Of a stretch of 64,000 nt of DNA, positions 25,062-32,805 are shown one piece after another. Under the pieces are notes generated by a model. The model worked only from the letters and a program-made list of their open reading frames with translations, made no database searches and was not told where the DNA came from. The first letter of the stretch is position 1, and the number at the start of each line of letters is the position of its first letter. The position numbers and the translations under genes are program-made. The stretch is from SIG673 sp045638685 (GTDB taxonomy: Bacteria > Bacillota > Clostridia > Oscillospirales > CAG-272): positions 1 through 64,000 of the forward strand of contig JAZUBT010000026.1 in the NCBI GenBank assembly GCA_045638685.1, given 5' to 3'.

Positions 25062-25128
25062 GGGAAAATGAAAACCACACGTTATACGAAAACAAATTTC
25101 CCGCACATATAATTTTCCGCATATAGAT

Positions 25129-25165
25129 AAAAAAGGAACAGAACGTAAGGCTCTGTTCCTTTTTG
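25129..25165. terminator. Bidirectional terminator
   Basis: Thirteen-bp stem AAAAAGGAACAGA/TCTGTTCCTTTTT between convergent plsC and the PII-like gene; A/T tracts on both sides. Confidence 0.85.
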
Positions 25166-25222
25166 GTTGTAAGGCTTTGATTGTTACAAAAACTATTATT
25201 TTGCTTTAAGTTGTTTTGCTGC

Positions 25223-25609
25223 CTATTTTTCGACGGTCTCCGTCTCTGCGGGTGCTTCCTTCGGCGCACTTTGTTTTTGCTGCTTTGATATAACCTCGCC
25301 GTCAAAAAGACCGATGGCATTGTCAACGGGGAGAGAAAATGCGATACCCTGCCCCTCGGTTTTAAGGCCGACAGCCTTATAAAGCGCGTGAAGAATACTA
25401 TCCCGAAGTTTTTTCGGAACGAGTATCAGAACAAGCTCCTTTTCGGGCTGAATGGTTATCTGGAAGAACTTTTCCGCTTCCTTGTTTGCAGTACCTCTAC
25501 CGTGAATAACGGTACCCCCTCTGGCACCAAATTCCTTTGCCGCGTCCATTACGGTATCACTAAATCCTGCGTTTACTATACATACGATAAGCTCGTGCGT
25601 GTATTCCAT
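25223..25609 (-). CDS. PII-like signalling protein 2 (DUF1538-linked)
   Basis: 128 aa with the beta-alpha-beta ferredoxin-like double repeat of PII proteins: HELIVCIVNAGFSDTVMDAA, then a glycine-rich region at the T-loop position (GRGTANKEAEKFF), then ELVLILVPKKL, ending in a C-loop-like LKTEGQGIAFSLPVDN. The conserved T-loop Tyr and the classical GlnB B-loop are not recognisable. A charged, Lys/Glu/Pro-rich tail of about 25 residues follows. It starts 16 bp after the first PII-like gene. Probably a small trimeric sensor controlling the DUF1538 protein; the ligand is unknown. Confidence 0.75.
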   Translation of the reverse strand: MEYTHELIVCIVNAGFSDTVMDAAKEFGARGGTVIHGRGTANKEAEKFFQITIQPEKELVLILVPKKLRDSILHALYKAVGLKTEGQGIAFSLPVDNAIGLFDGEVISKQQKQSAPKEAPAETETVEK

Positions 25610-25625
25610 AATCGTAGCTCCTTTC

Positions 25626-26063
25626 TTATTTGCTTTCGTCTCTCGCCGTCATTCGGTTATTGCTTAAAAACTGATAGATAGCAACCCCGACGGTGCCGGT
25701 CATCGGAACGGTATAGGCTATGCCCTTACCGTTTTTAATTGTACTGAATTTCTCCTCTAAAAGTAAGAGCGCTTCCTTTACCTTGCTTTCCTTTATAACG
25801 CTGATTATAACAGCCTTTTCCGAGTCGGTAAGACCGAGGTATCGGAGCGTTTCGGTGTTTGCCGTGCCGTTTCCGTACATGGAAATCTGCATATTTATAT
25901 CAAAGCTTTGCAGTAGATCCATGTAAAACTCCGCTTTGCTCCTGTTTACTATGGTAAAAAGAAGCTTAAGCTTCTGCGGCGCTACGTTTACCGTCTTTTT
26001 CGTTTTTCTCTGCAGGGTGCGTTTTTCAGCTACCTTGCCGGAGCTTTTTTTGTTTTCATTCAT
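25626..26063 (-). CDS. PII-like signalling protein 1 (DUF1538-linked)
   Basis: 145 aa. A basic N-terminal tail of about 30 residues precedes a PII-type core: KLLFTIVNRSKAEFYMDLL, the T-loop-equivalent GNGTANTETLRYLG, KAVIISVIKESKVKEAL and GKGIAYTVPMTG. It shares with the next gene the G-GTAN signature at the T-loop position but is otherwise quite different, so the two are old paralogues rather than a recent duplication. It lies 42 bp downstream of the DUF1538 gene. The basic tail could bind membrane or nucleic acid, but this is a guess. Confidence 0.72.
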   Translation of the reverse strand: MNENKKSSGKVAEKRTLQRKTKKTVNVAPQKLKLLFTIVNRSKAEFYMDLLQSFDINMQISMYGNGTANTETLRYLGLTDSEKAVIISVIKESKVKEALLLLEEKFSTIKNGKGIAYTVPMTGTVGVAIYQFLSNNRMTARDESK

Positions 26064-26105
26064 ATTACAGACGTTCCTTTCTTATCCGTAAAGGAATTAA
26101 CCTCG

Positions 26106-27626
26106 TTACATAAAATTGATAATCTGCTCGTCCTCTGCGCCGAGAATACGCTTCATAGCGATATTTTCTCTTACCTTCTTGGTCATAATGGCTCTGAAGC
26201 CGAGAAGCTGAATTGTTATAAGGGGTGTCATAGCAACCATAGCGACTATACCGAAAGCATCGCTCATGATTTTACCGTCCCCGTGGAGGGCGTAACAAAC
26301 GCCTATCGCAAAGGGGAGAATAAAGGTTGAGGTGAGCGGTCCGCTCGCAACTCCGCCGGAGTCAAACGCGATGGCGGTATAAAGCTTCGGGACAAAAAAC
26401 GAAAGACCGAGCGAGATAAAGTATCCGGGTATGAGGTAGTAAAGTATGCTGAAATCGAAAATTATGCGAAGCATCGAAAGTCCTATCGAAATTCCGACAC
26501 CGACCGAAAGGGCGATAAGCATTGAACGTCTCCTTACCGTTCCGTCGGTAATCTCCTCAACCTGCTTGTTAAGAACATGAACCGCAGGCTCCGCAAGAAC
26601 TACCATGGCTCCGATAATGAATCCAAAACCTATTACGACGTACCGCGGTGATGCGGCAAGCATCTCACCCATACGGTATCCTATCGGCATAAAGCCTACC
26701 GTTACAGCCGTAAGGAATATAACAAGACCGGTAAAGGTGTAAACTATTCCGACAGCTATCTGATAAAGCTTCTTTTTCGGGAGCTTTAGGAAAATCATCT
26801 GAAGCACCGTAAAGAAAACCACGATAAGACCGAGAGCGATAGCGACTTCCTTTATTTTTTCGGAGAGCGTATGAAGAATTGCTATAGGAGAAACGTTTAT
26901 GGGATAGCTCGGTTGTCCGTAATCAATGCTGCCGTTTGCCGAAATACCGAGGAGCATAACGGCAAGTATCGGACCTATCGAGCACATAGCGACGAGACCG
27001 AAGCTGTTTCCGCTTGCGTCCTTACCGCCTATCGTCGTTGCGATACCGACACCGAGAGCCATTATAAAAGGAACGGTTATCGGGCCTGTGGTAACTCCGC
27101 CCGAGTCAAACGCAAGAGGGAGAAAGCCCGTGTTTCCATTTATTACGACCAGTGATGTAAGCGCAAAGAGAAGCATATAAAAGAACATAAGTAGCGAGGA
27201 AAGGTTTACCTTGAATATAATTTTAAGAACTACAAGGAGAAGGAAAAGGCCAACTCCCGCGCCTACGGCAAATATCAGAAGAGATCCGCTCGTTATTGCC
27301 GATACCTGAGCGGCAAGTACCGTAAGGTCAGGCTCTGCCACCGTTATTAAAAGTCCCATAAGAAAGCAGACGGAAAGGAGTAATGTAAGGTTTTTTGATT
27401 TTGTAAGACCGCTTCCAACGTGCTCGCCCATAGGTGTCATAGCGAGGTCAGCACCGAGATTAAAAAGTCCTATTCCAAGTATAAGAAATATAGCGGATAT
27501 AAGAAATACCCATATACCCCCTCCGAGGTTTATAAGCGGAGTAAGATTAAGGATAAAAACTATAACTGTTATAGGAAATACGGAAACAAAGGCTTCCATT
27601 ATTTTCTTAAGTAATATTTGTCTCAC
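26106..27626 (-). CDS. DUF1538 family membrane protein with two fused repeats
   Basis: 506-aa polytopic membrane protein, probably a transporter or channel. It consists of two homologous halves (about 1-250 and 251-506). Each contains a copy of the family signature: AFDSGGVTTGPITVPFI and AFDSGGVASGPLTSTFI. A second repeated pair is VAEPDLTVLAAQV and LAEPAVHVLNKQV. Internal duplication of this kind is typical of inverted- or parallel-repeat transporters. The substrate is unknown to me. Followed in the same operon by two PII-like genes, which suggests gating by a nucleotide or metabolite signal. A promoter lies at 27703-27731. Confidence 0.85.
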   Translation of the reverse strand: MRQILLKKIMEAFVSVFPITVIVFILNLTPLINLGGGIWVFLISAIFLILGIGLFNLGADLAMTPMGEHVGSGLTKSKNLTLLLSVCFLMGLLITVAEPDLTVLAAQVSAITSGSLLIFAVGAGVGLFLLLVVLKIIFKVNLSSLLMFFYMLLFALTSLVVINGNTGFLPLAFDSGGVTTGPITVPFIMALGVGIATTIGGKDASGNSFGLVAMCSIGPILAVMLLGISANGSIDYGQPSYPINVSPIAILHTLSEKIKEVAIALGLIVVFFTVLQMIFLKLPKKKLYQIAVGIVYTFTGLVIFLTAVTVGFMPIGYRMGEMLAASPRYVVIGFGFIIGAMVVLAEPAVHVLNKQVEEITDGTVRRRSMLIALSVGVGISIGLSMLRIIFDFSILYYLIPGYFISLGLSFFVPKLYTAIAFDSGGVASGPLTSTFILPFAIGVCYALHGDGKIMSDAFGIVAMVAMTPLITIQLLGFRAIMTKKVRENIAMKRILGAEDEQIINFM

Positions 27627-27656
27627 TTTTTTTCTCCTTATGTTGGTTTATAAAAG

Positions 27657-27684
27657 TTGAAAGTTGAAGGTAAATAACTGTAAA
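27657..27684. repeat. 7-bp phased repeat in the DUF1538 leader
   Basis: Heptamers TTGAAAG, TTGAAGG, TAAATAA, CTGTAAA between the promoter and the start of the DUF1538 gene. Family member of the dispersed heptads, here in the opposite orientation to transcription. Confidence 0.6.
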
Positions 27685-27702
27685 AAACTGTTTATTTATA
27701 TA

Positions 27703-27731
27703 AGTATATCATAAAATAAAAATAATTACAA
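27703..27731 (-). promoter_or_regulatory. Promoter of the DUF1538-PII operon
   Basis: Minus-strand -35 TTGTAA, 17-bp spacer, -10 TATACT. Confidence 0.7.
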
Positions 27732-27819
27732 GGGGGAAAGGTGTCTATTTTAAAATAACCTTGATTTAACGGAACAGTTGTTTTTTGAAGAATTAAATGT
27801 CTGGCGGAATAACCGGCTT

Positions 27820-28788
27820 TTACGGAGAAGCAATGGATAATTTTATATCCCCCGTGTCGGTGCTTATCTCACATCTGCCGCCGGTAACGGTTTTTGGAGT
27901 GTCAACACTTCCGGTTTTCGAGCTCGGAATAAATACCTTCTCCGTGAGCAGTGTTCCGCTTACGTCTCCCGTGTCGGTGGTAACGAAAATTTCACCTGCA
28001 TCGCAACCGTCAAATTTCACGTCCCCCGTGTCTCTTTTAATATCGAATTTTTCGGTGGCAATAACTGTTTTTAAATAAAAGTCTCCCGTGTCTCCGTCCG
28101 AAACAAGACTTTTGCAGGTAACATTGCTTAAATTCGTTTTACCTGTGCTGACCGCTACCTTAATCTCACCCGAGCAGTTTATCCCCGCGGCGTTTATTCT
28201 GCCCGTCGAAACAGCAAGGTCGAAGCCTCCCGAGGAAACGTTTTCTACTTTAATATCACCTGTGCTGAGTTTTATTTTAATACTGCCTGTGGCAGATGCG
28301 TAGCAGTTAACGTTGCCCGTGCTGCCGGAAACGTCAATGCCTTCAAAAACAAAGGCGTTCGGTATTTCGACGTCCCCCGTGCTTGATTTTACCGTACAGC
28401 TGCCGTAGCTTCCCGATGGAAGATATACGGTTATTTTAGACGAACCGAAATTTATACCTATATATTCATACCATTTTCTCGTGTCGCTTACTTTGACGTT
28501 AAGTGTTCCGTCGCTTACGGAAGCATCGTGCTTAACTCTTTTCTGCTCGTGGCAAACGACGTACGGTGTATCCTTATCAGTGGGGGCAAAAACTACGTCT
28601 GCAGTTTTTGTTATTATAGATATATTTGTGAAATTTTCGCTTATCGCATATTCGTTCGTCTCGTAATTTACCGTTGATAATTTTCTGAAATCCCATTTAA
28701 GCACAGTCATTATTCCCCCGAAAATAATAAGTCCTGTCAGTATAATAAGTGTAGCTGCGATAAGCCACAGCTCGGTTTTCTTAGTCAT
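27820..28788 (-). CDS. DUF4097 beta-helix membrane-anchored protein
   Basis: 322 aa. One N-terminal transmembrane helix (about residues 9-30) is followed by a repetitive beta-strand domain in which STGDIKV-like segments recur about every 20 residues (STGDVE, STGNVN, STGDIK, STGRIN, STGKTN, DTGDFY, DTGDVK). This is the DUF4097 family, thought to be a right-handed beta-helix exposed outside the cell. The ATG overlaps the stop of the HAAS gene (TAATG), so translation is coupled. It is the last gene of the PadR-HAAS-DUF4097 operon. The molecular function of the family is not established. Confidence 0.88.
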   Translation of the reverse strand: MTKKTELWLIAATLIILTGLIIFGGIMTVLKWDFRKLSTVNYETNEYAISENFTNISIITKTADVVFAPTDKDTPYVVCHEQKRVKHDASVSDGTLNVKVSDTRKWYEYIGINFGSSKITVYLPSGSYGSCTVKSSTGDVEIPNAFVFEGIDVSGSTGNVNCYASATGSIKIKLSTGDIKVENVSSGGFDLAVSTGRINAAGINCSGEIKVAVSTGKTNLSNVTCKSLVSDGDTGDFYLKTVIATEKFDIKRDTGDVKFDGCDAGEIFVTTDTGDVSGTLLTEKVFIPSSKTGSVDTPKTVTGGRCEISTDTGDIKLSIASP

Positions 28789-29387
28789 TACGCCGCCTCC
28801 TTTTTAATAAGGCTTTTTTTAATCCAAAGTAAAAAGCTTTTTGTGAGTAAAACGAAGCCCCTTGTTGCTGCCTTGCAGCCGTAGAAAAGGAAGATTGAAA
28901 GTCCAGCCGCGACGAGAGAGGCGCTGATAAGCGCAAGTCCGCTCGGTACGTTATTCCATAGCATTAAAATCACTCCCGATAAAGCTCCTCCGAATGCGGC
29001 ACCGATAAGTGAAACGAAGGTGGCCCATATCGATACGATGACCGACCAGGACGAAACGTAGAGGGAGAGGATTACCGCAAGTGCGGAAATCAGCAGAGAA
29101 ATCCATACAGGAGAGGTAAGAAGAAGAAGCACGATTTCCAAGACGCTAAGGCGGCGACTTGGCTTTAATTTTTCCTTTACTAACCTTGTGAAAGAAAGCT
29201 CCGAAATGATTTGCGATGCAATTTTTTCAGTCGAGCCGATTTCGCGGATAGCATCCTCCTCGGTAAGACCGTCCTCTATTTTATCGTCAATTATTTCCGA
29301 GTAAAAGCAAAGGCTTTCCTCTACGTTACCGCACGGAAGTCCAGAAAGCTTTTCTCTTAGCTCTGATAAAAATTCCTGCTTATTCAT
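28788..29387 (-). CDS. HAAS/DUF1700 membrane protein
   Basis: 199 aa from the ATG at 29387, which has a perfect AAGGAGG site; the longer frame to 29507 lies inside the PadR gene. The N-terminus MNKQEFLSELREKLSGLP with a conserved acidic region (YSEIIDDKIEDGLTEEDAI) is the HAAS signalling domain. Several transmembrane segments follow. HAAS proteins are encoded with PadR regulators and are thought to link the regulator to a membrane response. It overlaps PadR by 8 nt upstream and DUF4097 by 1 nt downstream. Confidence 0.88.
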   Translation of the reverse strand: MNKQEFLSELREKLSGLPCGNVEESLCFYSEIIDDKIEDGLTEEDAIREIGSTEKIASQIISELSFTRLVKEKLKPSRRLSVLEIVLLLLTSPVWISLLISALAVILSLYVSSWSVIVSIWATFVSLIGAAFGGALSGVILMLWNNVPSGLALISASLVAAGLSIFLFYGCKAATRGFVLLTKSFLLWIKKSLIKKEAA

Positions 29388-29697
29388 TATTTTCCTCCTT
29401 GATAACAAAGCGGTATATCGACATAACCTCGCGCCATTCCTCTTTAAAATCCTCGATACGGTTAAGACCTTTATCGGTGATGCGGTAATATTTTCGCAGT
29501 CTGCCATCGTGCTCGGCGCTTCTGACCGTCAGCATTTCCGCATTTTCGAGGCGCTTAAGTATAGTATATAATGTAGATTCCGACATGGGAATATACGGCT
29601 TTACGTCTTTAATTATTTTATATCCGTAGCTTTCACCGTTTTTTATAGCGGTCAGTACGCATATATCAAGAAGCCCACGTTTAAGTTGAATATCCAT
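29380..29697 (-). CDS. PadR family transcriptional regulator
   Basis: 105-aa winged-helix regulator. The N-terminus LKRGLLDICVLTAIKNGES and the PMSESTLYTILKRLE recognition-helix region are typical of the short PadR subfamily. It is the first gene of a three-gene operon with HAAS and DUF4097 genes. An inverted repeat overlapping the promoter (29721-29770) indicates autoregulation. Confidence 0.93.
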   Translation of the reverse strand: MDIQLKRGLLDICVLTAIKNGESYGYKIIKDVKPYIPMSESTLYTILKRLENAEMLTVRSAEHDGRLRKYYRITDKGLNRIEDFKEEWREVMSIYRFVIKEENNE

Positions 29698-29720
29698 TAT
29701 ACTCTCCGTTTTGTTTTTTT

Positions 29721-29770
29721 AAGACAATACTACCTGTTACATAATATATCATATCACGAAGTATTGTCTT
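29721..29770. promoter_or_regulatory. Probable PadR operator (11-bp inverted repeat)
   Basis: Perfect inverted repeat AAGACAATACT (29721-29731) and AGTATTGTCTT (29760-29770), 28 bp apart. One arm lies in the promoter spacer and the other just past the start of transcription. Confidence 0.75.
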
Positions 29771-29776
29771 TGTCAA
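29748..29776 (-). promoter_or_regulatory. Promoter of the PadR operon
   Basis: Minus-strand perfect -35 TTGACA, 17-bp spacer, -10 TATGAT. The spacer contains one arm of the operator repeat. Confidence 0.85.
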
Positions 29777-29780
29777 GAGA

Positions 29781-29814
29781 AAAAATAAAAAATCCGCAAA
29801 AAATGCGGATTTTT
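29781..29814 (-). terminator. Terminator of the beta-galactosidase gene
   Basis: Ten-bp stem AAAAATCCGC/GCGGATTTTT, loop of eight, followed by T-rich sequence on the minus strand. It insulates the gene from the PadR promoter. Confidence 0.85.
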
Positions 29815-29900
29815 ACGTTAAACGGTGATACGTAGCCTGACAGCGATGCTTGCGTTATCAAAGACGCGCGATATAATTTCCGAGTTAAAGTGCTTGAAAT

Positions 29901-31667
29901 TTACCCAAGCTCAGGAGCGGAGAGGAATTCCACCGACAGGGACTCCGTCCCGTCTGATTCGAAAACGAGAATCTCGTTTTTGTCGGATTTAAGGAAGGGG
30001 GCGGGAACAAACAAGGTTTTTTGAGGGCCCGCGTCATTGAAATAACGTCCGATATTCACACCGTTGATCTTCACAAATCCCTTGTGGAAGCCGTCAAGAC
30101 GCAAAAACGTGTCGGCAGGCTCGCCTTCAATATCAAAAAATCCTCGGAGAAAGGACGGTTGGCTTAACGTAGGAGTATTTATCGGCTTAAATTCAAGATT
30201 AGCAAGCTCGTCCCCCATTGGCAGGCAGTAGATGTCCCAGCCGAAATGCTGCTGTGCTCCCATACTAACCGAATCTATTCCCTTATTATCACGAAGGTGC
30301 GGGCCGTAATTAACGCGCCCCATGTTTTCAACAAGCAAATCCATTCGAACAGAATCTTTTCTGCCAAGCTCGAATAACACCTTTTCGCCGTCGGAGGGGG
30401 GAGACCAGCGGCAATACGTTCCTTTCCGCTTCCCGTTAAGAAAAATCTGGACTCTGTCGTGTATGCTTTTGATATTAACGTATCTCGGTTCGCGAGGGCC
30501 ACGAAGAGTAGAACGATATAAAATATATCCGTAGTTTTGTCCAAGCTCCTCCATAAATTTAGGCGCGGCGGAGTGTATGGGCTTTGAAATACGCTCGATA
30601 TTTTCAAAAAGCTCGGAAACCTCTGTAAGCTGAACCCTTCCGTAAGCCGCTTTCTTTGTTTCCGTTGCGGTAAGAGGCGGAACCTTCCCGCAATATTTAC
30701 CTATTAAATCACGAATCGCATAGTACGTCGGTGTGCGATCTCCCGCCTCGTTTAGCGGCGCGCAATAATCGTAGCTTGTAACGGTTGCCTCGTATTTAGC
30801 GTTATAATTTGCTCCGTTCATAAAGCCGAAATTGGTTCCGCCGTGGAACATATAAAAATTGAAGGAAGCGCCCAGCTTAAAAAAGCCTTCGGAATCCTTG
30901 CATATTTCCTCGGCGGTTTTCGTGTGATGCTTTTCAAACCAATGGTCGAACCAGCCGCTCCAATATTCACCGCACATCAGGGGCTGTTCGGGACGGAAGT
31001 TTTTCAGAACGGGAAGTCGCGTCTCCGGAGCAGAGCCGAAATTGACGACGGCGAGGCATTCGTCAAGCGTGCCCCCCGAAAGCATGGATAAATTTGCGCC
31101 GTCAGAGGTGAAATAGAGGCAGTCCATTCCGTTGTTCATGTAAATCTGCGTAATGGCGCGAAGATACTCCTTGTCGTCCCCGTAGCTTCCGTATTCGTTT
31201 TCCACTTGGAGCATAACTATATTACCGCCGTTGCAGGCAAGAAAGGGACGCACTCTGCCCAGTAGCTCGGCGTAGTACCGCTCCACCTTGGAAAGGAAGG
31301 CTTTGTCGTAGCAGCGTAAAGCCATTTTTTCATATTTAAGAAGCCATGCGGGAAGGCCGCCAAACTCCCATTCCGCGCAAATATATGGTCCCGGGCGAAG
31401 AATGACGTTAAGCCCCAAGCTTTGCGCTGTTTTAATATATTTAACTATATCAAGGTTTCCTGAAAAATCGAATTCACCCTCGCGCGGCTCGTGAAGATTC
31501 CAGCACGTGTACGTTTCAACCGTATTGAAACCGCACTCCTTGAGCTTCAAAAGTCTATCGTACCAATACTCGCGCGGAATACGAAAGTAATGCATGGCTC
31601 CGGAAAGCACGGTGTACGGCTGCCCGTCCATGTAAAAGCTATCCTTGTCGTAGGTTAAAATCCCCAT
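29901..31667 (-). CDS. GH35 beta-galactosidase
   Basis: 588-aa glycoside hydrolase family 35 enzyme that removes terminal beta-galactose. The acid/base Glu is E158 in QVENEYG and the nucleophile is E234 in CGEYWSGWFDHW. Conserved FRIPREYW and RPGPYICAEWEFGG are present. The C-terminal part contains the galactose-binding-like jelly-roll domains (VKINGVNIGRYF). No signal peptide is visible, so it acts inside the cell on imported oligosaccharides. It stands alone, with no transporter or regulator next to it. Confidence 0.95.
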   Translation of the reverse strand: MGILTYDKDSFYMDGQPYTVLSGAMHYFRIPREYWYDRLLKLKECGFNTVETYTCWNLHEPREGEFDFSGNLDIVKYIKTAQSLGLNVILRPGPYICAEWEFGGLPAWLLKYEKMALRCYDKAFLSKVERYYAELLGRVRPFLACNGGNIVMLQVENEYGSYGDDKEYLRAITQIYMNNGMDCLYFTSDGANLSMLSGGTLDECLAVVNFGSAPETRLPVLKNFRPEQPLMCGEYWSGWFDHWFEKHHTKTAEEICKDSEGFFKLGASFNFYMFHGGTNFGFMNGANYNAKYEATVTSYDYCAPLNEAGDRTPTYYAIRDLIGKYCGKVPPLTATETKKAAYGRVQLTEVSELFENIERISKPIHSAAPKFMEELGQNYGYILYRSTLRGPREPRYVNIKSIHDRVQIFLNGKRKGTYCRWSPPSDGEKVLFELGRKDSVRMDLLVENMGRVNYGPHLRDNKGIDSVSMGAQQHFGWDIYCLPMGDELANLEFKPINTPTLSQPSFLRGFFDIEGEPADTFLRLDGFHKGFVKINGVNIGRYFNDAGPQKTLFVPAPFLKSDKNEILVFESDGTESLSVEFLSAPELG

Positions 31668-31749
31668 TGTCTATCTCCTTTTTATTGATTTTCAAAGCCT
31701 TATCGCTTCCCGTTTAGGCGTAATCTGATTAAATCCGCTCCCGGTTTTA

Positions 31750-31782
31750 TAAAAAGTGGCTTGGAATAAGGATTCCAAGCCA
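31750..31782 (-). terminator. Terminator of the guaA transcript
   Basis: Perfect 11-bp stem TGGCTTGGAAT/ATTCCAAGCCA, then CTTTTT on the minus strand. Confidence 0.88.
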
Positions 31783-31803
31783 AATTTAAAACGTGTTATG
31801 TTA

Positions 31804-32784
31804 TTATTCCCACTCAATGGTTCCTATCGGCTTCGGAGTAAGGTCGAGAAGAACACGGTTGATGCCTTCAACCTCGGCAGTTATTCTGTCGGTAATCTTG
31901 TGCAGAACGGAGTAAGGGATTTCTTCTATTGTAGCGCTCATTGCGTCGGTGGTGTTTACCGCGCGGATTATTGCCGGCCAACCCTCGTAACGCTTTCCGT
32001 CTCTTACGCCAACGCTCTTGAAGTCCGGAACGGCAATAAAGTACTGCCATACCTTTTCCGCAAGACCGCATCTGTCAAACTCCTCGCGGAGAATCGCGTC
32101 TGCCTCGCGGAGCGCGTGGAGACGGTCGCGGGTTATAGCGCCGAGACAGCGAACACCGAGTCCCGGTCCGGGGAACGGCTGACGGTAAACCATAGCGTGG
32201 GGAAGACCGAGAGCCTCTCCAACAACTCTTACCTCGTCCTTGTAGAGAAGCGCGAGCGGCTCGACAAGCTCAAAATTCATATCCTCGGGAAGTCCGCCGA
32301 CGTTGTGGTGCGCCTTAACGCCTTTACTTTCAATAATGTCGGGATAAATGGTTCCCTGAGCAAGGAACGAGATGCCGTCAAGCTTTCCGGCTTCCTCAGC
32401 GAAAACGTTTATGAACTCACCGCCGATTATCTTGCGCTTCTGCTCGGGATCGCTGACGTCCTCAAGCTTTCCGAGGAAACGGTCGGTTCCGTCAATGTAT
32501 ATAAGGTTTGCGTCAAGCGCCTTTCCGAATATTTCTATAACCTGCTCGCTTTCGCCCTTACGCATAAGTCCGTGGTTTACGTGGACGCAAACAAGCTGTC
32601 TGCCGATAGCCTTGATAAGGAGCGCAGCTACAACGGAGGAATCAACGCCTCCCGAAAGCGCAAGCAGAACCTTCTTGTCCTTAACCTGCTCTCTTATGAT
32701 CTTGACCTGCTCGTCAATAAACTCGTTTGCGAGCTGCTCCGTGGTTATTCTTTTCATAGACTCGGGTCTTACTATCATTTCCAT
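31804..32784 (-). CDS. guaA: GMP synthase ATP-pyrophosphatase subunit (no glutaminase domain)
   Basis: 326 aa covering only the C-terminal two thirds of bacterial GuaA: the ATP pyrophosphatase domain with the PP-loop ALSGGVDSSVVAALL and the dimerisation domain with YRQPFPGPGLGVRCLG, ending in the usual KPIGTIEWE. The N-terminal glutamine amidotransferase domain (about 200 aa with a catalytic Cys) is absent, and no such frame exists nearby. It converts XMP to GMP using ammonia. The arrangement resembles the two-subunit GMP synthetase of archaea. It lies 21 bp downstream of a CofE-like ligase gene and is co-transcribed with it. Confidence 0.92.
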   Translation of the reverse strand: MEMIVRPESMKRITTEQLANEFIDEQVKIIREQVKDKKVLLALSGGVDSSVVAALLIKAIGRQLVCVHVNHGLMRKGESEQVIEIFGKALDANLIYIDGTDRFLGKLEDVSDPEQKRKIIGGEFINVFAEEAGKLDGISFLAQGTIYPDIIESKGVKAHHNVGGLPEDMNFELVEPLALLYKDEVRVVGEALGLPHAMVYRQPFPGPGLGVRCLGAITRDRLHALREADAILREEFDRCGLAEKVWQYFIAVPDFKSVGVRDGKRYEGWPAIIRAVNTTDAMSATIEEIPYSVLHKITDRITAEVEGINRVLLDLTPKPIGTIEWE

Positions 32785-32805
32785 AAAGCCTTAACCTCAC
32801 TTAAA

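Noticed and set aside
25223..26063. The two PII-like genes as a recent tandem duplication
   Set aside because: Apart from the G-GTAN signature and the C-loop region they share little sequence and have different tails, so they are old paralogues.
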